Shown here one piece after another: positions 1 to 11,817 of a stretch of 44,288 bases of DNA. The notes under the pieces were generated by a model. The model worked only from the letters and a program-made list of their open reading frames with translations, was not told the origin of the DNA and ran no database searches. The stretch spans positions 1 through 44,288 of the forward strand of contig KZ992482.1 of NCBI GenBank assembly GCA_003614735.1, written 5' to 3'. The DNA is from Thamnocephalis sphaerospora (Eukaryota; Zoopagomycota; Zoopagomycetes; Zoopagales; Sigmoideomycetaceae). Made by a program: the position numbers and the translations under genes. Numbering within the stretch: position 1 is the stretch's first letter; each line of letters begins with the position of its first letter.

Positions 1-544
1 ATGCGGTAACGCATAATCGACGCCACGCTTGCTTGCTCTTTCGCTTCGTCCCACCACAAGTTGCATCCAGTTTATTCGATTTCTACTTGTACTCAACACC
101 AATAGCGCCAATAGTACATGTTAGAAATGTAACTGTGGTGCAAATGCAATCAAGTGATAACGGCAAAGCAAGCACCGAAAGTGCATATTGCAGTAGGAGC
201 GACTGTTGCGAACAGCATACCCACGTACACGCGCACACGCGACCGAGCGCTTGGGGTGGTGCGGGGCGGCATGAAAAGTACAGGCTACACAGGAGTGAGC
301 GTCGTGTCGTGTGACGATGATCCTGCTCGCATCAGTAGCCATTGTTGACTGTGCGTGCAGGTGCATTCATGCAGGTATACGCAAGCACGTCCAAAAGGTC
401 ACTGGTCTTGTTGCAAGAAACGCCCCACCAAGCGCATGGTGCGTTTGTAGCGTATGCGACGACTAGTAGCGCAAACTAGGTTTCACGGATTTTTTATGCC
501 ACACATCGAGATTAGTCATGTGTTGCACTCGTTCGGGTACTATA
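1..544. other. No recognisable gene
   Basis: Only short overlapping open frames without family features are present. This stretch lies beyond the 3' end of the minus-strand RhoGEF gene and may hold its 3' UTR. I see no RNA gene or repeat here. Confidence 0.4.
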
Positions 545-3500
545 TTAGGAACAATGCGCTGCTGGCACAATGCGACAGTCTGCCCACAACAGGTCGACGC
601 TGAAAACCAATCTTACGCTATCCACTTGCACGCTACCACATTGGGGGAGTCGATAGGAGGCGGGGCAGACGGTCGGCGCTCCGTCTTTGCCCACATTTGC
701 ATGGGGTATGGCACCGGGCTGAGTGGGTGAAAGCACTTGTTTTGTCGCCAACAGATACATGGTCAGAGTAGTGCGATTACCTGGTGTCCACGCCCATCCA
801 CAATCGTCGCGCGCATTGCCTTCCATGTGTTGCGAGCAGAGCGCCCGCTAGATCCTTGTGACTCGGACGATGCGGAATACGTAGACAGTTTTTCACTCTT
901 GATGGTACAGTGTCTTAGCGTCATTGAACCACTCCCGCTGCACCCTCTGCTGCCTTCACGTTTGAGCTGCATCGCTGCACTAACATTCGAGACACTCCAG
1001 CGCTGTCCCGCACGTGTACGGTTACCGCTTCCCGCACTGTCAGAGCTAGCGGTACTAGCACTACTGATGGTGCTACGAACGCTATCGGAGCACTCCGCCG
1101 ATGTGCTAGTGTGCTGTGCCGTGTTACTGGCGCGCGATGTACTTTTGCCGTGTGTCTTTTTTGGATACTTGTCCTGGCTTGTGCGATTTCCCCGTGATGT
1201 TACGGATCCAACAGCGCGAGCGATTGTTTTGGTAGCAAGACGAGATATATGCTGGGTTTGCTCAAATAGTTGAGAAGGGCCAAACTCACGCCGGCGATTG
1301 CCGTGCGTAGCATTCTGCGGCCGACCTTCAGATGCCAAACTCCAGCGTGGTACCCGCGTAGTCAACTGGAGCATTCTCAAACTGCTCAGAAGAGATGCAT
1401 TGTAACCAATCTGGTCGGAAGCATGCCTTGGTGTTTCGCAAAGCATTTGTTGAGCGCGAATCACTAGCGCGCGTGTCTGTTAGTCGGTTTAGCTTGCGAC
1501 GCACAATCGTAAGTGCCAATGCTTACCACGCTCAATAAACAACGGGCGCATGCTGCGGATACTACGAGCTCTACGAGACACAATGTGGATCTGTTGATAC
1601 CGGCTGGTGGATGCCTGCGTTGCCGAAATCCCCGCTGCAGTGCACGCAGCGTCACGATTGCCTGCGCTCAGCCGACTCTTAAGAAGCATGCTGTAGGACG
1701 GTTGGCGATAAAGAACACAAACAGCAAAGGCACTATGACGTACCGAAATCGCGTGTTTCTTCGAGCCTGGACGACACCTTTGATGGGCACCAGCTCGCTG
1801 TTGAAAAGAACCTGCTCAGCCGGCACATCTAGACTGTCAACGTAGGAAAGCAGAATATTGCTCTAAATGTAGCGGAATTTGTAAATCTTTTAGCTGCTCA
1901 TATAAACGCCAGTGCGCTGCCAACCACGCACCTTGCATCTTGCTTGCGCGTACATCTGTTCGCCATCGTAAAAGTTGACGTAAACCTGCAGGTTCCCGTT
2001 GTAAGTCTGCAGAAAAGTCTTGCAGCCATTGACTGCATGTGCCAACATTTGCGGTCAGCGTGATGTCACAAAGACGCCGCAGCATGACAGTTACGTACGC
2101 TCAGCCCGTACTGCAGCGCGATTATTGTGATAGAGCGCACAGAACCGTCGGCCGGCTGTCTCGCTGTGCGTCACATACAAGCGTAGCATGCGCTCGTGCC
2201 AGTACGCGTCGCATTCTGAGGCTGCTCCTACATGGCAAAAGTAAAAGCCTGTCGACATCACTACCGCGAAGCGCATGTTAGCGCAACCGGTAGATATCGT
2301 CAAACGCGCCTACTCGCGCAAACTTGCATTGTCGTTTGGTGCAATGAAGGTCAAGGCTCAGCACTGACGTCCAGCTGAGAAAACGCAGACCAGAGGTGGT
2401 ACGCTCTGCCAAAAGCACCGTGTCGGAAAAGAGAAAGAGCGTCACGGCACGTGTAGCTGACAGGGTGGCGGGCTCGATTTCGCTCATCTCGATTTGGGCG
2501 AGAAGCGTTCTGGAGGCACTTAACAGTTGCTCCTTCAATTGGATCATGCCGCGGTTAGCTATCCAAGCTACCCATGCCGTGCTGTGCAAGGCTATGAGCG
2601 CTCTTACCGGGCAGCCCTGAATGGCATCGCGAATGGCATGCAGTTTAGACAGGCGCTCCTTGTCCTGGTGACCATTCAGCGAACCAATGTTGTCAATAGT
2701 ACCGAGCGCTTCGGCCAGCCGTGCGTGGTATTCATGTTTGTAGTCGGTGTAGCGCATAAGATCTGTGCAATGTGGTATGCATCAGCCAAGAAATAGCGCA
2801 CTAATGGCAATCGCAGCTGGTGTAGCCTACTGGCGATGATTAACGAGTAGCGCGGTATGCGCTGCACAGGTTGAACGAGCAGATCAGCAATAGCCAGTCG
2901 ATCGCAGCCGTCTATTTCGCGTGCACGCTGGTGCAAAGTAGGCGCCCGTCAGCAAGCAGCACATTAGAGCTCGGTTGTAGTCGCCAGCTTACACGAAGCA
3001 TAGTGCGATACAAGCGGCTTAGCTGTCCAAACTCACGCAGCCGACTCAGAGCCGTGTCATAGTTGAGCAAGTAAGAATGATAGGCAGACCTGGCGCTGGT
3101 TATCTGCGCAGTCAGCACAGTGATACAAGATGTGAGTACCAAAGGTATAGACAAACGAGCGTTCTATACACGCACATGTTGCGCAATCACCGCAACAGGA
3201 TGGTCAATAGCACCGTCACGGAGCGCGCTGCGCAGCTGGCAAACAAACTGCTGGCTAGCTTCGGCCAATGCAATGACATTATGGAATATGCTGTTGACCA
3301 GGTAACGGTCTCGGTCTCGCTGCAGATGCTCAAGGAGCATGCTCCGAATCTGACCCATATGCTGTAAGCGACCACGCATTGCATCGATGTTCATACGCTA
3401 GCGTACCTGTACTAGAGCCGTTATCTTGCGCAGATAGCTCTCCTCGGTGGCCAGCAGCTCACAGTAGATTTCCTCTAGCCGTTCGGCCGCCTATTACACA

Positions 3501-5333
3501 TCGGGACACGCATCACAGGGGATAAGTATGCCGTTGTGCACATGACAGTATGTGCGCAGCGTGTACTTGCATCGTCGACTTGCAGTGCCGGCGGAGCGAC
3601 GCTTTGAACCACGGGAGCTACACGCGCCTTCACGGCTGGCGCAACGAGCGGCGTACCACACATGTCGAAAAACTCGGCAAGTGTACGTTCCTGATCTACT
3701 CGCGCTGCATCTCGTAAGCTTGTGTACAGCTGACAGCAACGACAATGATCTAGCATACCGGTATTGCGATTGTGCGATGTCGGCAGGACAACATCCACGC
3801 TAACCGAGCGGCTCAGCTATGCGCAAACGGGGTAGCATGGCGCACCAGTCCGTATCAGATAACCGGTCCTGCAAACCCGGTGAGCACCAATGCCTACCAT
3901 ATCCTCTTCAATGTTTCTGAGCGCCGGACTGACGCGCGGATCATCAACTTGCTGCAGGCTGTACGCGGCCTGCACTGCATCAAACTGCTCCACTCTATTC
4001 GCGTAATCCGCCAGCTCCTCTACCAGCTGAGGCGCCCCCGCTTCGACCGCTTGCATAAAGTACTCGCGCAGCTGCTCTTGATACAAGCACAGAGCCCGGA
4101 TCAGCAGCGGTGTGTGCGCAAAGGCGGGTATAGTACCCTGCGCATCATCCGCTGTTGCTAGCGATGTGTCCACGCCATGCACGTCCAACTCGTTCTTTGT
4201 GACGCAGAGTGCATCGGGCGGTATGCGAAGCAGCCGAAAGCCCTTTTGGCGGCACATGAGCTACTGCCGCGCATGATGACGCGGTCAGCACTTACCACTA
4301 GCGTCCGGACCAGAACTGTGTGCACTGTAGCCTCTGAATCTTCCAGTACTGACACGCAGCCCCAGCCAAGTGTCGACAGTTCACCGATATAATTACAGTG
4401 ACCTACACCCAAAGCTGTCAGCTGCCGAGACAGACTGCTGGCCACCGGCAACCTACCTTTACCGGCCAAATGAGCCTGCCAAAAGATGCGGCTGTAGTCG
4501 GGGGTGTTTGCATTCTGCTTTATAGCGCTGGATGGCCGACCGACAAGCAGAGAGCTACGCCGTGGTGGAGCAGCCACAACCGCAGGCCCATCCGATGCAG
4601 CACTATGTGAAGCGCCAACTACAGAGCAAGCAGGCGTTGGTGGCAGTGCCGACTCGACCTTGGCCGACGGTGATGAAGCGTCGGCAGCCGATCTATGCTC
4701 AACAATGCCAAGACTGTTGTCGCCACGACAATGGTGCATATAGCCTGCCTCGATCAGCTGGTCGTGCAGCCCCTGGCAGCCGCAATGTGACATGGTCAAT
4801 GTGATATCAGCGGCGTCATGCTGCTACAGCCTGCTTCTTACCATGTACTGCTCGTCTTCGCGCTGAAACCACGCGCCTGCACGCTGGCGACGTTCAAACA
4901 GTTGTGCTGCTGTCGCTGTGCGCTGGCGCCTCGCTCGATCACGCGCGGTGCCTTGCGCCTCTTTCCTGTCATCCTCCCGGCTGTTGCCGAGGAGGGTAGC
5001 AGCGATAGCGGAAAGCGCACCATCGTTTTTGGCATGACGCCCGGTAGCACAGTGCTCGGCATACATGTTTTCGGCCGCCAGGTAGTTGGCACGCACAAAG
5101 GCGGCTATTTGAAACAAACAGGCAGCGATCGTTAGCATGTTGGCTGGAAAAGCAGCGGCGAAGGCAATGGCACAGCGTACACGGCGGCGCTTTCGTCTCG
5201 TGGGCGTCCTACTCGACGGACGGTATATACGCGGGCGCCAACAGACCCGCGGCGTAGACGCTGTCTGGCCGTACACGAGTGTCGCGATGCTTCTGGTGGG
5301 CGACGTACCTGGCTGTAACGCAAGCAGACACAA
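545..5333 (-). CDS. Rho guanine-nucleotide exchange factor (DH-PH)
   Basis: Exchange factors of this family load GTP onto Rho/Cdc42 GTPases at the cell cortex and control polarity and wall growth. The DH domain runs from about 3490 down to 2590. It opens with ELLATEESYLRKITALVQ, continues with the Y-x-x-Y-x-x-NY helix (SAYHSYLLNYDTAL), and carries the diagnostic QPVQRIPRYSLI helix near 2870. A PH domain follows at about 2520-2100, with strand motif VTLFLFSDTVLLAER. Clear introns interrupt it: 3362-3403 approximately, one after LYRTMLR, and one after SLIIA near 2830. The N-terminal several hundred residues (5333-3500) have no domain I recognise. The C-terminal part (1464-545) is Ser/Thr-rich and low in complexity. 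Start and stop are uncertain: 5333 is the furthest supported upstream reading, and the last exon may end at 763 or 545. The DH-PH identity is firm. The subfamily (Cdc24, Rom or Bud3 type) is not resolved, and no CH, PB1 or CNH domain was seen. Confidence 0.75.
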
Positions 5334-5645
5334 TGAAGCACAGCGTCTATTTCCGTCTATGACAGCGTGGCTTACGATATGTCACGCTGCCAGTCTTTGG
5401 CTACACTGGCCGACGCTAAAATGACGTGATAATACACCGCGGATGAACTGCGTGCGGATCGGTGAATGAAGCGCCGGTAGAGCGTGACGCCGCTGTCATT
5501 CGCATAGGACACACAGGTGACGCGGTGTTGTGGTGCCGTGGGTCGGTTGACGCGATGCGGTCAATGTGGTCGACAAGGCGGTGACAGCAAGCCTGTCAGC
5601 GCTGGCATGCTGGACTCGGCAGTAAACACTCGCTCAAGGCAACGG
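5334..5645. other. Intergenic gap between two minus-strand genes
   Basis: It lies upstream of the RhoGEF and downstream of the unrecognised minus-strand reading. No open frame with protein-like composition was found. It probably holds the RhoGEF promoter. Confidence 0.35.
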
Positions 5646-7034
5646 CTAAGGTACCTGAACCTCTTTTGGTAGCCAGGGGAGGATTGTATTGTACGCCTCC
5701 GACGTGGCGACATCGCCCGCCATGCCAATTTCGGCCCCTGCCAATACCACACGTTTAGTTTGCTTGTTTTCATTCGCTAGAGCCACATGCAAACGGCATA
5801 TTGGTGGACAACCGGCCGTGTATGCTATATGCAGCAACAGCATGCACGTACGGCGCCAGCACGCATGGCGGCAGCTAACTTGTGCTAAAGCGCCACCCTG
5901 CAGCGGCGCACACCGCTCGCAAGGGTGCCAAATGCGCCAATTCCCGCGTGCACTTGCAGCGAGCACGGACGCTGCGTAGACCGCGGCACAACAGTGGTGC
6001 CCTGACACTGCGGCACCTGCCACACACTTGGCAGAAGCTGACGGTCGACGACAAGCGCTGTCTGTGTGAAAAGGCCTCACAGACGCCATACACACGCATG
6101 CAGCGTGCATCGTGGCGCACGTGTCGGCACTGCGGTGTGCCACCGGTGCGCATACTGGATACCCTGCCCAGACTGGATTCGCCACGTATTTGTGCACGCT
6201 CTCATTGGCGCCATCGGCGCTTCGATGCCATCAGAAGCCTGCCAGCAAACCTACCACAATTGCGCACTCTACTTGGCGATGCACATTGCCGGATGCAGCT
6301 GGTCGCTGGTGATCTAAACTCGGATGATGCCATGGCGTGACAGTTGGACGCAACCAGGAAAGCAGGATGCAGTCCACCTGTCCAACGGCTGCTGCTCTGT
6401 ATGCTTGCGCTTGCTACATGGGCCGTCCGAGGCGTGCCAATACTTTTGCCGGATCAGCTGACAGACCCGCCAATTCCACGGTCAAAGGCTCTACGGTAGA
6501 CTCGGCCAATAAGCAGGCCGCCGCCAGCTTGACCATAACACCAGCAGCGTCATGGCTGCCATACTCGGACTGCGCCGCCGCATGCTCGTGCCCGCTTTTG
6601 CTAGCCCCGAACAGCGCAAAGAAGCGCTTGCATCTGCATCGCGTGGCACAGCGTGTACACCTCCGTACAAGCCAGGCGTCCGCTCAAGGCGTGCACACAT
6701 GTGCAAGCGCTCTGTGCGGCGCTATGAAGCGCACGCTCTATGACAATCGGCGGCAGCCAGGTTGCAAGCGCCGGCAGCATGGACAACAGGCCTGGGCGCC
6801 CTGTCATGCCCAACCTGCCGGCTGGCTGGTGGGTGCGAGCGCCGCGATGCACGCCGCAGACTGCCAAGTGGTACACTGCAGTGGTAAAACACCAAATAGC
6901 CACTTTGCGTCGGTGCATCGGCGGCACCGCCTGCAGCGCAGCCAACGACTGGCGCACAAAAGAGTCACAGTGTTGGCGCTGTTGCGCTCACTCAAAAGTG
7001 CACTTGACCGCGTTTTACCGCGTTGCTGTTTCAA
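5646..7034 (-). CDS. Unrecognised probable gene, exon structure unresolved
   Basis: I do not recognise this gene. Several minus-strand stretches look like protein but lie in different frames. Near 6600-6420 is a helix-like segment with HEHAAAQSEYGSHDAAG and VKLAAACLLAES. Near 6400-6260 is a segment with AVGQVDCILLSWLRP. A terminal stretch ends at a stop at 5646 with AEIGMAGDVATSEAYN. The stretch at 6957-6601 is open for 118 codons. Joining them needs short introns whose sites I could not settle; some joins would require introns of only 16-25 nt, which I do not trust. Plus-strand open frames overlap much of the region (5882-6340, 6337-7047) but read as shadows. It could be one gene, two genes or a decayed gene. 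Confidence 0.3.
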
Positions 7035-7178
7035 ACATCGTGACTAAATTACTGGATCCTGATATGCTCCTTGTAACTACCGCGGCCGTATTTAGCGCGC
7101 CCCGCCTCCACCACCTCCGCATTCCGGTTTGCGCCCATTTGCGGCGTCGGTCCCTTTGTGCCATTCGGTGTCCAGGTA

Positions 7179-7199
7179 CGTGTGTGTGTGTGTGTGTGC
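7179..7199. repeat. (GT)n microsatellite
   Basis: Simple alternating GT tract of about ten units in the interval upstream of the zinc-finger gene. Confidence 0.8.
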
Positions 7200-8310
7200 A
7201 TGGACCGGTCTCGGCAGCACCCACGATGCGCCGTCAGCGTGCTTCCCTGTTGGTAACCGCTTCTCCAGGCGTGATGCTGAGCATACTCGTACAAACCCAT
7301 CTGCACCACCACCAAGCGCCATATTCTCACATTTGCCGGCCGCCCTGACGCAATTGATGCTGCGGGCGTCTCAATGCGCACCATATCGCGGAGAACGTAT
7401 ATATGAATACCGAGTGGCACTGGTATATTCGATCAAACATCATCTACGGCTCACGTACTAAAAAGTCAACGCGGTTTGACGACGACTGTTACAGCGTCGC
7501 AGCTATTGTTGTCGCAGCCGTCTTATTATTCCTGCAATAGCCATTCCTAGCCAATGTCCCCTCTGCCGGTGTACTGGCCCATGGCTGCTTTGGCCGTTGC
7601 CTTTCAAAGCACCACTACATATACCTCTGCTGCTGCGGCTGCCTCCCTCGTCGCCATCTTTTGTGCTCGTCAACGCGTTTTTCCTCATACTGTCACCGCC
7701 GCCGTCGCACCAGCTCCGCTGCTAAATTCTCACGCCATATTCTGCCGTGCTGCGCTGCTTGCCATCTCGCACTCTTTGATCCGTTCTACCGCCATCGCCA
7801 CGGCCTGTCCTGTTCGTAAATTGGCCGTTATATTACCGGCTCGCGCTCACGCCTGTCATCGGCCCTGCCATTGCCACTGACGCGGTCCCCGGTCGCATCA
7901 GGTTTTGGATTCTTAATCAGGTGAGTTGGTAAGCGACTGGTACGGAGCATATGCCGCACCCGCCGATACCCTTACATACTGTGTCGCCTTGAAGCGTCTG
8001 ACGGCCATCCAGCCACCCTCTCCTTCGCCCTACGCTGCGTGCACGCTAGCGCCTCCTCGCAAGCTGACACTGCCTGGTTACGCGTAGTCTGGTCGTGCAT
8101 GTGGCATTTTGTCTTTGGGCACTATCTCCGCACCTTTTTTATTCTTTCGTGCTTGCGTTCACGCTACGCACTCGCACGCATTCACATACACTATACCTTC
8201 ATTCCCCTGCCTGCCACACTACGCCCATACAAGGCAGGCGCCAATCGGCTCTAAGCGTGGCTTTTCCTTGCTCTACTCACGCTTTTTAGAGCAAGCTCGC
8301 AAGCACGTTG

Positions 8311-8338
8311 GCTGCTGCTGCTGCTGCTGCTGCTGCTG
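8311..8338. repeat. (GCT)n trinucleotide repeat
   Basis: About nine perfect GCT units lie roughly 160 bases before the ATG of the ZAP1-like gene, in the presumed 5' UTR. A second, shorter GCT run inside the CDS (about 8899-8921) encodes polyalanine. Confidence 0.85.
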
Positions 8339-8497
8339 TCGCTATTAGACGTGCGGTAACGATTTGCTAACGTCTTGTTCTCATTGCACGCCCATTGCCT
8401 TGTTCCTTCCTCGGCCTATTGCCAGCGCTGCGTTCGCGTCGGCCAGGGCTGCGTACCGTTTGGTTGTCCACGTAGACGCCAGGTTCACCGGTCTGCC

Positions 8498-11117
8498 ATG
8501 AACATTTCACCCATGTCTGCTTACAGTAGTGACCCTTCGACGCGGTCATTGGCCCCACCTACCGCCGGCACGACGCCTGCTTGGTCGCCGCCTTTGACGC
8601 CGGCCATGGCAATGCACACAAACGCGACCGCCGCCGCCGCCACCGCCGCCGCGGTAGGGCTGTCAATGGCGTCCTCTTCGCCAGCACCCGCAAACACGAC
8701 ACTAATGGCCGCCACGGCAGCCGGTCTGTCTGCGCCGACTCCTGCAGCCCGCTTACTGGCGCCAGGAGTTGCTGCGGCGCCTGAAATGATAACGCCACCT
8801 TCTGTGGTACACGATTGCGTAAACTGCCATCTTGCAGAAATGCCCGGCACTGGCGAGCACATTTCAACGGGATCCGATGTCTACACACGCGCAGACTATG
8901 CCGCTGCTGCTGCTGCTGCTGCTCATCCGTCTGTGCGTTCGCCGATCCAGATGCAGCAGTATCCGCTTGGTACCCTTGCCATGCACCAGCCGCCACAGCC
9001 ATGGCATTCTATGCTGAGCACATCCTGTGTTCCCGGGCAGCCGATGCATTCGCAGACGCTGAACAACACGGCGTTTCAGGCTGGCTCGTTGCAGCCAGTT
9101 CAGTCGTTGCCACAGCCGCGCTCGATTGGCGCGCTGCTTTCGACGTACACGCCACCGCAGCCGCGCATGTCCACCCAAGTGGGGCTGCCATCACATGAGA
9201 GTCAAGATGGCCCTTGTCCGCCCGACTGCCCAGAGCGCAGCCACACGGTCTCGACCTCGCCGTGTCCTCCCGACTGTCCGGCTGTCAGCGGCTATCCACA
9301 CACGATCGCCTGCTCCAATGCGACACATGGCGCCGGTCCAGTTGCTGCCGACATGTCGATGATTCTCACCTGGCCCTCCGCGTTGTCGGGCATGTCGGCT
9401 GCTGCTGCGAATGCCGCTACGCCCGGTGCCGGCTCTCCTCTCATGATGACAGATGGTACCGTGGTCATGTCGCGCACTGCGTCGACATCTGCGCTGTTAC
9501 CTCAGACTCCGACGGCCCAGCTGACTTTCCTGAGTCAGCCGTCGTTGTCCCGATCACCGTCGGTGCACTACCCGCATGGTTCGCCGCTCCTTCCAACGAC
9601 CGCGCCCATGCCGACATCGTCACCCTCCAGCGTGGCAAGTTCCTACGATGAGCTGGCCGCGGTGGCGGCGCTGGCGCTCAATACTACGTCATCGAATGCT
9701 ATGGCTGGCTCGATGCCGCAACCAATGGCTGCGCCGACCGCCGCCCATGCTATACCCGATCTTGACGAACTAGCCCGCATGGCTCTGGCCACGCAAGAAA
9801 AGATCGGCACGGCAGACGCGTTCCGCTGCTTGTGGCAGGACTGCAACACTGTGCTCCCGACGGCGGGCGACATTCTGCTCCATTTGCTCACGCTTCACCA
9901 GACCGATCGGACCGCAGCAGCCATTGCCGCTTCGCCGCGCTGCCGCTGGTCAGGCTGCGATGAAGCTTCTATCAAAGACACTGACCTCGAGTCGCATCTA
10001 CTACGATCGCATTTGCCGGGCGGCACACGACTGCAATGCCATTGGGAAAACTGCCACGCTTCGTTTGCAGACATGGCCGGTCTGCGCGAACATGTTGCCG
10101 ACATGCACGTTGGCAAGGGCCAGCGCGAATACTTTTGCCGCTGGGCCGACTGTGAACGCGGCGGCCGCCCCTTTGCGCAGCGGCAAAAGGCATTACGCCA
10201 CGTGCAGACACACACAGGTAGGCTACCGGGTGGCCGGTGCGGTCCTTACCGCCTAATGCCTGCTCACCATTGGCGCCGCTCCCTGACCAGGTGACAAGCC
10301 TTTCCGCTGTACTATTTGCGGCAGATGCTTTTCCGAGTCGTCGATTCTCCACCAGCATCATCGCACGCATACCGGTATGTATCCAATGGCGGTGTATCGC
10401 GTGTAGACACAGACAAACGTGCCGCCACGAGCACATGCCATCTAATTCAGGCTAACGTTTTTTTCTATGCCGCATTTGCCCTGGCTGCTCATAGGCGAAA
10501 AGCCCTACAAGTGCCCAATGGAAGGGTGCACACGCGAGTTTTCCGTGTCCGCGGCGTTGACCATCCACATGCGCACGCATACTGGTAAGTGCTACCCGTC
10601 ACACGGTGACCGACGCACACGGACAATTGCGCGCGCGCTCCGCTGCACAACATGTGGCTAATGCTGGCGCGCGGCAGGTGAGAAGCCGTACAAGTGTCGC
10701 CATCCCGGGTGCACTAAGCGCTTCTCCGAATCTTCCAATCTCACCAAGCACGTACGTGCATGGACAGCGTTTGCGGCATGGTTGCATACTAACGCCTTTG
10801 TCCTGTCGGCACGCCCGTTTACCCAGATGCGCGTGCACACGGGAGAGCGTCCGTTTGCATGCTCCGAACCCGGCTGTGGCAAGCGATTTGCTCGCCCGGA
10901 CCAGCTGGCACGCCATCGGCGCACGCACACAGGCGAGCGCCCGTTTGCCTGCACAGAGCCTGGCTGCATACGGCGCTTCTCCAGCAAGCATGCGCTCAAC
11001 TGCCACCAAAAGCGCCACATGGGCGCTGCGTCGACACTGACCGCACGGCCGTTCTCGCCCGAGTCGTCCGTGTCGCCAGTCCTGGACGATGTACTTCCAT
11101 CCCTGCACGACAACTAA
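8498..11117 (+). CDS. ZAP1: Zap1-like zinc-responsive transcription factor
   Basis: Nuclear activator that in yeast (Zap1) and Aspergillus (ZafA) switches on zinc-uptake genes when zinc is scarce. Five exons: 8498-10217, 10291-10374, 10495-10584, 10678-10751, 10827-11117; 752 residues. The N-terminal half is Ala/Ser/Pro-rich and low in complexity, with two CPPDCP motifs at 9215-9232 and 9263-9280 and a CVNCH at about 8815. Fingers then follow: FRCLWQDCN..., CRWSGCDE... and LQCHWENC, then CRWADC with [10 protein letters not shown], then five TGEKP-linked C2H2 fingers. The WxxC fingers followed by the FxQRQK finger and the CGRCFSESS and [11 protein letters not shown] fingers follow the order in Zap1. 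Introns 1-3 fall at the Gly of the TG(E/D)KP linkers. The ATG at 8498 is the first in the frame. Family assignment is strong; orthology rests on finger order. Confidence 0.88.
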
Positions 11118-11817
11118 CTATGCGCCAGCATATCAACTATGGCCGCACGACCGTGATCGACGGCGCCTATTCGTACGATGCATCGCGCCATCCCTTCCCT
11201 GTCCATTTTCCGCTGTGTTCTGTTTACCGTAGCATTACGCGCATGCGCCTCCGCTCTCTCTTGCTCTCTTGCTCTCTCGCTCTCGCTTACTCGCTCATCC
11301 TTTTTCCCGTCTCGCCTTCATATCCATTTGTTTGTGCTGGCATCCCCTGCGTCCGCCTGCACATCCGCCCTGCCGCGCCCTGCCGCACTGTACCGGCAGC
11401 TGACGCCATTGCCACTTTCCGGCATCGCTCCTTGCTCACGCATCCACGCATTGTTCACTGTTCCGTTCTCTCCGGCGTACGCACATCTTGGCGGCGTACT
11501 TTCTTGTGTCATCTTTACATGCACCATTGGCCGCCTCTCGATGTGCTGCCGCCGTGTGTACTGCTTTTACGTCACGCGCGACGGTGTCGCCGGCGCCATC
11601 GCCAATAATATTGCCTTTTCACGTCTAAATGTTAACCCAAAGTGAATGCAAAGTGCAATGCCACGGCTGCTCCTGACTGCTTCTTTCTTTGTTCACCGCA
11701 CCCACGCACCCGCACCTGCTGCACCTTGACCCTGGCACTTTGTTATACCTGCTGAGCATTCCTTTTGCTGTGCTTGCTGTTTTTTCCCTCGCCGCCAATA
11801 TCGCCGCCTGCAGCATC
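11118..11817. other. CT-rich intergenic region
   Basis: 3' flank of the ZAP1-like gene and leader of the SVIP-like gene. Around 11250-11290 is an imperfect CTCTCTTG/CTCG pyrimidine repeat. The hydrophobic open frame at 11178-11645 reflects that base composition, so I do not call it a gene. Confidence 0.5.

Larger units (their letters stand above)
7035..8497 (+). promoter_or_regulatory. Long CT-rich leader/promoter of the ZAP1-like gene
   Basis: About 1.4 kb precedes the first in-frame ATG of the zinc-finger gene. Much of it is pyrimidine-rich on the plus strand, and the open frames in it look like compositional artefacts. A perfect donor-like CAG|GTGAGT lies at 7918-7926, so a 5' UTR intron is possible. 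It also contains a GT tract and a GCT tract. The minus-strand frames at 7049-7420 may be further upstream exons of the unrecognised gene. Confidence 0.4.

Noticed and set aside
6260-6440. Ultra-short introns of 16 and 21 nt that would join minus-strand frames in the unrecognised gene
   Set aside because: In the WD40 gene, similar apparent 14-19 nt introns vanished once ordinary 50-100 nt introns were considered. I do not trust these without RNA data.
5882-7348. Long plus-strand frames (152, 236 and 202 codons)
   Set aside because: They are rich in His, Arg, Cys and Ala and lie opposite more protein-like minus-strand segments, so I read them as shadows.
8375-8497. Extension of the ZAP1-like protein upstream to 8375
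   Set aside because: That frame would begin at TTG, not ATG. The first ATG is at 8498.
11178-11645. Hydrophobic 155-codon plus-strand frame
   Set aside because: Its Leu/Ser/Ala content follows from CT-rich DNA. There is no domain, and it lies between the ZAP1-like stop and the SVIP-like start.
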